Source: DATKPA01 sp051955985
GTDB taxonomy: Bacteria; Planctomycetota; Phycisphaerae; WQYP01
Direction: 5' to 3'
Assembly: GCA_051955985.1 (NCBI GenBank)
Contig: JBQCGD010000020.1
Coordinates: forward strand, 33,330-97,329
Length of the DNA: 64,000 bases
Shown: piece by piece, positions 61,256 to 64,000 of the stretch
How the letters are laid out: each line of letters starts with the position of its first letter
Position numbering within the stretch: the first letter of the stretch is position 1
Position numbers and translations under genes: made by a program
The notes under the pieces: generated by a model
Seen by the model: only the letters and a program-made list of their open reading frames with translations
Databases searched by the model: none
What the model was told of the DNA's origin: nothing

Positions 61256-61612
61256 ATGGAAGTTTTTCTCCTGCTCGGCAAAGCATTCTTCTATCTATGG
61301 GTCTTCACCCTCGGAAAAATCTTTAAACCCCGCGGCAAGCTCCTCATTTTCTACTGCCCCATCTGCAAGCAAAACCGCGCCGGCCGCGAGTTTGCCTTCC
61401 ACGCATACTCCCGCTCCGGCCTCATGCGCCGCCCCATGAACGCCGACTTCATCCTCCACTGCGACACCTGCAAGGAAGCCTTCAACGCCGACGCCTTCTT
61501 CACCAACCCGCACGGCATCCGACAACTCCGAACCTGGGACTGCCCCAAATGCTCCGCCAATAACCCCAACTCCACCTTCAACTGCCTCAAATGCGGCTAC
61601 GGCCTCATCTAA
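61256..61612 (+). CDS. Small protein with three zinc-binding CxxC pairs
   Basis: A 118-residue protein: a hydrophobic N-terminal helix (MEVFLLLGKAFFYLWVFTLG), then CPIC, CDTC and CPKC...CLKC pairs, so at least two zinc ribbons. It is membrane-anchored with the ribbons probably in the cytoplasm. Function unknown. No SD is seen, but TACAAT lies exactly six bases before the ATG. Confidence 0.75.
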   Translation: MEVFLLLGKAFFYLWVFTLGKIFKPRGKLLIFYCPICKQNRAGREFAFHAYSRSGLMRRPMNADFILHCDTCKEAFNADAFFTNPHGIRQLRTWDCPKCSANNPNSTFNCLKCGYGLI

Positions 61613-61639
61613 ATCCCCTCACGAAAATAACCGCAGTCA

Positions 61640-61676
61640 CCAAGCCCACGGCTTCCTCGCCGTGGGGATCACGAAC
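61640..61676 (+). repeat. CCCACGGC hairpin, element-A relative
   Basis: CAAG-CCCACGGC-ttcctc-GCCGTGGG-GATCACGA, following the gene that ends at 61612. It is the fourth stem variant. Confidence 0.6.
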
Positions 61677-61692
61677 CCTCCTCGCGCAGAAC

Positions 61693-62331
61693 TCACTCCC
61701 CGTCCACCACCTCCCTGCACCGCGGATAGTTCACACACCCATAAAACACCCGCCCCGCCTTCTCCCCACGCCGCGCCGTCCGCTTCACCATCGCCACCCC
61801 GCACTTCCCGCACACCGGCACGCCCGCCGTATCAACCGCCGTCCCCACCACCTCCGTCCCTCCCAACCCCCCAAAAATCCCATCCACCACCCGCCGGATC
61901 TCCTCCACCGAATACCCCCGCTGCGCCTTCACCCGAATCAGCCGCAACCCCGCCGCCCCACACGCCTTCTCCAGAAACCGATCCCGCTCCACCCGATCCA
62001 TCCGCCCATGCGACCCATCATCCAACTCCACCGCCGCCACCGGCCGCATCCCCGCTGGCTCGCACAACACAAAATCAAAATGCTTCGACCGAATCCGATT
62101 CCACGCCCCCGTCTCCCCACCGCGCACAAACAGCACATCCCCCACATTCACCTTCGGACAAACCACCACCCGCTCCCCGCACGCCAGCTTCAGCACCCGG
62201 TAAAACGACAACTCCGCCCCCGAAAGAAAATCATCCCGCCGCGCATACGGATACGCCTCCACCTGCGCAACACCCACCCCCAACAACCGAAGAAACGAAA
62301 ACAAACACCCCAAATTCGGCTTACTTGCCAA
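61693..62331 (-). CDS. DUF2726 nuclease-like protein with a topoisomerase-type zinc ribbon
   Basis: A 212-residue protein. The N-terminal DUF2726 part has 'LSGAELSFYRVLKLACGERV', 'FDFVLCEPAG', 'AAVELDDGSHGR', which follow the D...E-x-K/D nuclease fold pattern of restriction-endonuclease-like proteins. The C-terminal 'CGKCGVAMVKRTARRGEKAG' and 'FYGCVNYPRCRE' form a topoisomerase-type zinc ribbon. DNA binding or nicking is likely but unproven. The start is TTG 62331 with GGAAGAG upstream. Confidence 0.8.
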   Translation of the reverse strand: MASKPNLGCLFSFLRLLGVGVAQVEAYPYARRDDFLSGAELSFYRVLKLACGERVVVCPKVNVGDVLFVRGGETGAWNRIRSKHFDFVLCEPAGMRPVAAVELDDGSHGRMDRVERDRFLEKACGAAGLRLIRVKAQRGYSVEEIRRVVDGIFGGLGGTEVVGTAVDTAGVPVCGKCGVAMVKRTARRGEKAGRVFYGCVNYPRCREVVDGE

Positions 62332-62363
62332 ATCCCTCTTCCTTTCAAGTCACCGCGGCCCAC

Positions 62364-63224
62364 TCACAGCCGCGGATGCCTCTTCAACCGCGGCCGCCGC
62401 ACACATTTCCCCTTGTCCGTCACCGCCAGCGGCGACGCCGAAACACCCATCTTTCGCAGCTCCCCCTTCAACGCCTCCCACCGGTCTTTCCGCAAACACA
62501 TCGAATAACTCCCCGCATCCCCCACAAAGAAAACACCCGGAATCTCCTTCCCCAAATCCTCCCTGCACACCACGTCGGTGTATCCCCCGAACGGCTCCTT
62601 GTGCGAAAGAAGGTGATACCCGCACACCCCGCACTCCCAACCCCCCACCGGCAATCCCCGTGCACTCACCAACGGTACGAATCGCTTCGGCAAAATCTCG
62701 AAATACCTCTTCCGCGTTCCCTTTTCCCGTACCACCTCACGCAAGCTCATGGCCGCGCGATCCTTCCTCCCCAGCACCGCAAAAAACCGCTCCGAGGCAA
62801 TCAGCAAATGCGATGCGCCGAACCGATCATCCGACGAATACAACGTATCCCGCGGCCACATGGAGGTGACCCGAATCACATCCTCCGTTCTCCCCCCGAT
62901 CGGCTGCCTGCACCGCTTGCAAAGCCCTCCCGAAAAAAGCCCCTCCAACGCCTCCAAATGAAAATGAGACGCGAAATGCAACTCCATCAACCCCTCCCGC
63001 AGCATCTCCCGCACCCCCGACGTCCCCGGTATCGGCGGCTCAAACTCCAACTGCGGCTCCGGATCCCCATACGCCTCCGCTATCTCCTCCGTCAACAACT
63101 CCCCCAAATCCTCAAAATCCGTCCCCTCGACAAAAATGCTCCGCCGCTTCATCACCCACCCCTGGTAATCCCGCACCCCCACCTTCTTCCACCCGCACAC
63201 ATAAAGCCTTCCTGTACGTCCCAC
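62364..63224 (-). CDS. Protein of unknown function with two zinc-binding CxxC sites
   Basis: A 286-residue protein with 'CKRCRQPIGG' (about residues 101-110) and 'CGVCGYHLLSHK' near residue 198. It is rich in Arg, Phe and Glu and has no signal peptide. I do not recognise it. The start may be GTG 63224 (AAGGAG upstream) or ATG 63152. The last residues (CVRRPRLKRHPRL) are read from an AACCGCGGCCGCCGCAC repeat. Confidence 0.65.
   Translation of the reverse strand: MGRTGRLYVCGWKKVGVRDYQGWVMKRRSIFVEGTDFEDLGELLTEEIAEAYGDPEPQLEFEPPIPGTSGVREMLREGLMELHFASHFHLEALEGLFSGGLCKRCRQPIGGRTEDVIRVTSMWPRDTLYSSDDRFGASHLLIASERFFAVLGRKDRAAMSLREVVREKGTRKRYFEILPKRFVPLVSARGLPVGGWECGVCGYHLLSHKEPFGGYTDVVCREDLGKEIPGVFFVGDAGSYSMCLRKDRWEALKGELRKMGVSASPLAVTDKGKCVRRPRLKRHPRL
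62386..62410 (+). repeat. AACCGCGGCCGCCGCAC repeat, copy 2, overlapping a gene end
   Basis: aaccgcggccgccgcacaca. It lies within the final codons of the gene that ends at 62364. Copy 1 is at 61147-61170. Confidence 0.65.
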
Positions 63225-63479
63225 GCTTCAATCTCCTTCGATCCCAATTCCCGTCACGTTGTAATAGAAATCCGATTCCCCATCCATCAAATTCCTCGCA
63301 TCCGACAACCCCAAATAAGCCCGGCGGCTACCGCCGCCGCGGTGAACGCCTCCACCTGCAACGCCTCCCGTTCCTCGGATGAGCCTCCCAAAAGCCCGCC
63401 GACTCCGTCGGCGCGGGCCAATGTGCGCGCATCCACTTCACAAATCATCGCATCCCAAACAACCTCTCCGCCACCGGAG

Positions 63480-63508
63480 TTTCATAATTCATAACTCATA
63501 ATTTAGAA
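63480..63508. repeat. TTCATAATTCATAACTCATAATT word repeat
   Basis: ttcataattcataactcata then atttag. It provides the TAA stop of the mutY-like gene. Nothing coding is seen in 63225-63502. Confidence 0.75.
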
Positions 63509-64000
63509 CTCCCCGCTGCCAAACTCCCCCGCCTCCGCCACCTTCCACACCACCTTCGCCAACGCCAACCCCCCAACCTTGCCCTCCTCCAGCGGCCACC
63601 CCACCCAGCAAAAATCCACATACCCCTCCCCACCCGCCGTCACACTCCCCGGCAACACAACCTGCTCTCCCCTCTCCGCCTGCCGCACGCCTTCTTTCGC
63701 CCCCGCGCGCCCCAAACGTTTTGTGGTTTGAGTTTTGTGTTTTGCGTTTTCAACTTCCACCCTCACCACCTCAAACACCATCAACCGATGCGTCAACTGA
63801 TGCCGCACCTCCCCGCACCGCACCACCCGCTCCACCCCCAACCCCATCCCGGAAATCATCCCCATCACCTCCCCCGACAATCCACCCCCACCCCCCCCAT
63901 TTAGCCGCGGCCCTCGGGGCCGCGCGCCCTCCCCAGCCCCCTCCCCCGCACCACCACCACCACCACCACCACCAAAACCATCCTCCCCTCTCCCCACGCC
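63503..64000 (-). CDS. C-terminal part of a MutY-like adenine glycosylase, cut by the right edge
   Basis: The frame on the minus strand stays open to the window end. Its middle, 'GEVRHQLTHRLMVFEVVRVE', resembles the NUDIX-like C-terminal domain of MutY (which recognises 8-oxoguanine opposite adenine), where a conserved H-x-(F/L)-(T/S)-H begins a strand. The end 'YVDFCWVGWPLEEGKVGGLA' corresponds to the terminal W-containing segment. The catalytic part lies outside the window. Residues about AKHKTQTTKRLGR are an in-frame AAAACACAAAACTC repeat (63715-63762), and ARPRGPRLN comes from a GCGGCCCTCGGGGCCGC palindrome (63900-63925). A glycine-rich stretch precedes. Confidence 0.5.
   Translation of the reverse strand, partial: GVGRGEDGFGGGGGGGGAGEGAGEGARPRGPRLNGGGGGGLSGEVMGMISGMGLGVERVVRCGEVRHQLTHRLMVFEVVRVEVENAKHKTQTTKRLGRAGAKEGVRQAERGEQVVLPGSVTAGGEGYVDFCWVGWPLEEGKVGGLALAKVVWKVAEAGEFGSGEF
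63715..63762. repeat. TTTTGTGGTTTGAGTTTTG word repeat inside the mutY-like gene
   Basis: gttttgtggtttgagttttg continues as tgttttgcgttttc. It is the inverse style of 25565-25604 and stays in frame. Confidence 0.75.

Overview
The window looks like a piece of chromosome from a GC-rich, Gram-negative-type environmental bacterium, most likely a planctomycete of the Phycisphaerae group (inference). The grounds are three PEP-CTERM surface proteins (one with HAF repeats), an ECF sigma/anti-sigma pair, many small zinc-ribbon membrane proteins, an acetate kinase-phosphoketolase pair, genes for plant and algal polysaccharide breakdown, and intergenic DNA full of short word repeats. A Verrucomicrobiota relative cannot be excluded. 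I see no rRNA, tRNA, CRISPR array, phage or transposase gene.

Layout. 1-9.2 kb: end of a FeoA-like gene, a zinc-ribbon protein, TPR and DUF1963 proteins, two PEP-CTERM proteins, sigma/anti-sigma, a methyltransferase and an NmrA-type reductase. 9.5-16.8 kb: aldo/keto reductase, glycosyltransferase, aconitase, a third PEP-CTERM protein, DoxX. 16.9-25.6 kb: prmC, a MetE-like protein, smpB, an apparent operon of FAH hydrolase, double-CDGSH protein, PL6 polysaccharide lyase and receiver-like protein, then cysK, a repeat-rich gap and birA. 25.8-38.2 kb: isomerase, BLUF photoreceptor, mutL, paired membrane proteins, ketoacyl synthase, rtcB with an rbfA-like gene, an acyltransferase-like membrane protein, DUF3467, a family-4-like UDG without its iron-sulfur cysteines, and an M48 protease. 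38.2-42.8 kb: a sigma-54-type promoter driving a small coiled-coil protein, then ackA-xfp. 43-50.2 kb: pectin island (pectinesterase, beta-helix protein, GH28) with a desaturase and an aldo/keto reductase. 50.3-64 kb: leuC, STAS and PilB/GspE-type ATPase, GNAT, FKBP, glmS, thioredoxin-NHL protein, zinc-ribbon proteins, and what looks like the end of mutY.

The most unusual content is architectural. (1) Short-word repeats fill the gaps and also lie in frame inside mutL, a ketoacyl synthase and the mutY-like gene, and supply the C-termini or stops of others. (2) A hairpin element follows the stop codon of three unrelated genes almost immediately, in the same orientation. (3) Several genes with no Shine-Dalgarno sequence have a -10-like hexamer exactly six bases before the start codon, as expected for leaderless mRNAs. 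(4) G versus C richness of the + strand changes in blocks that do not follow gene direction, with a switch near 38.4 kb.

All calls come from reading the sequence. Family names are recognised from motifs and were not checked by search.
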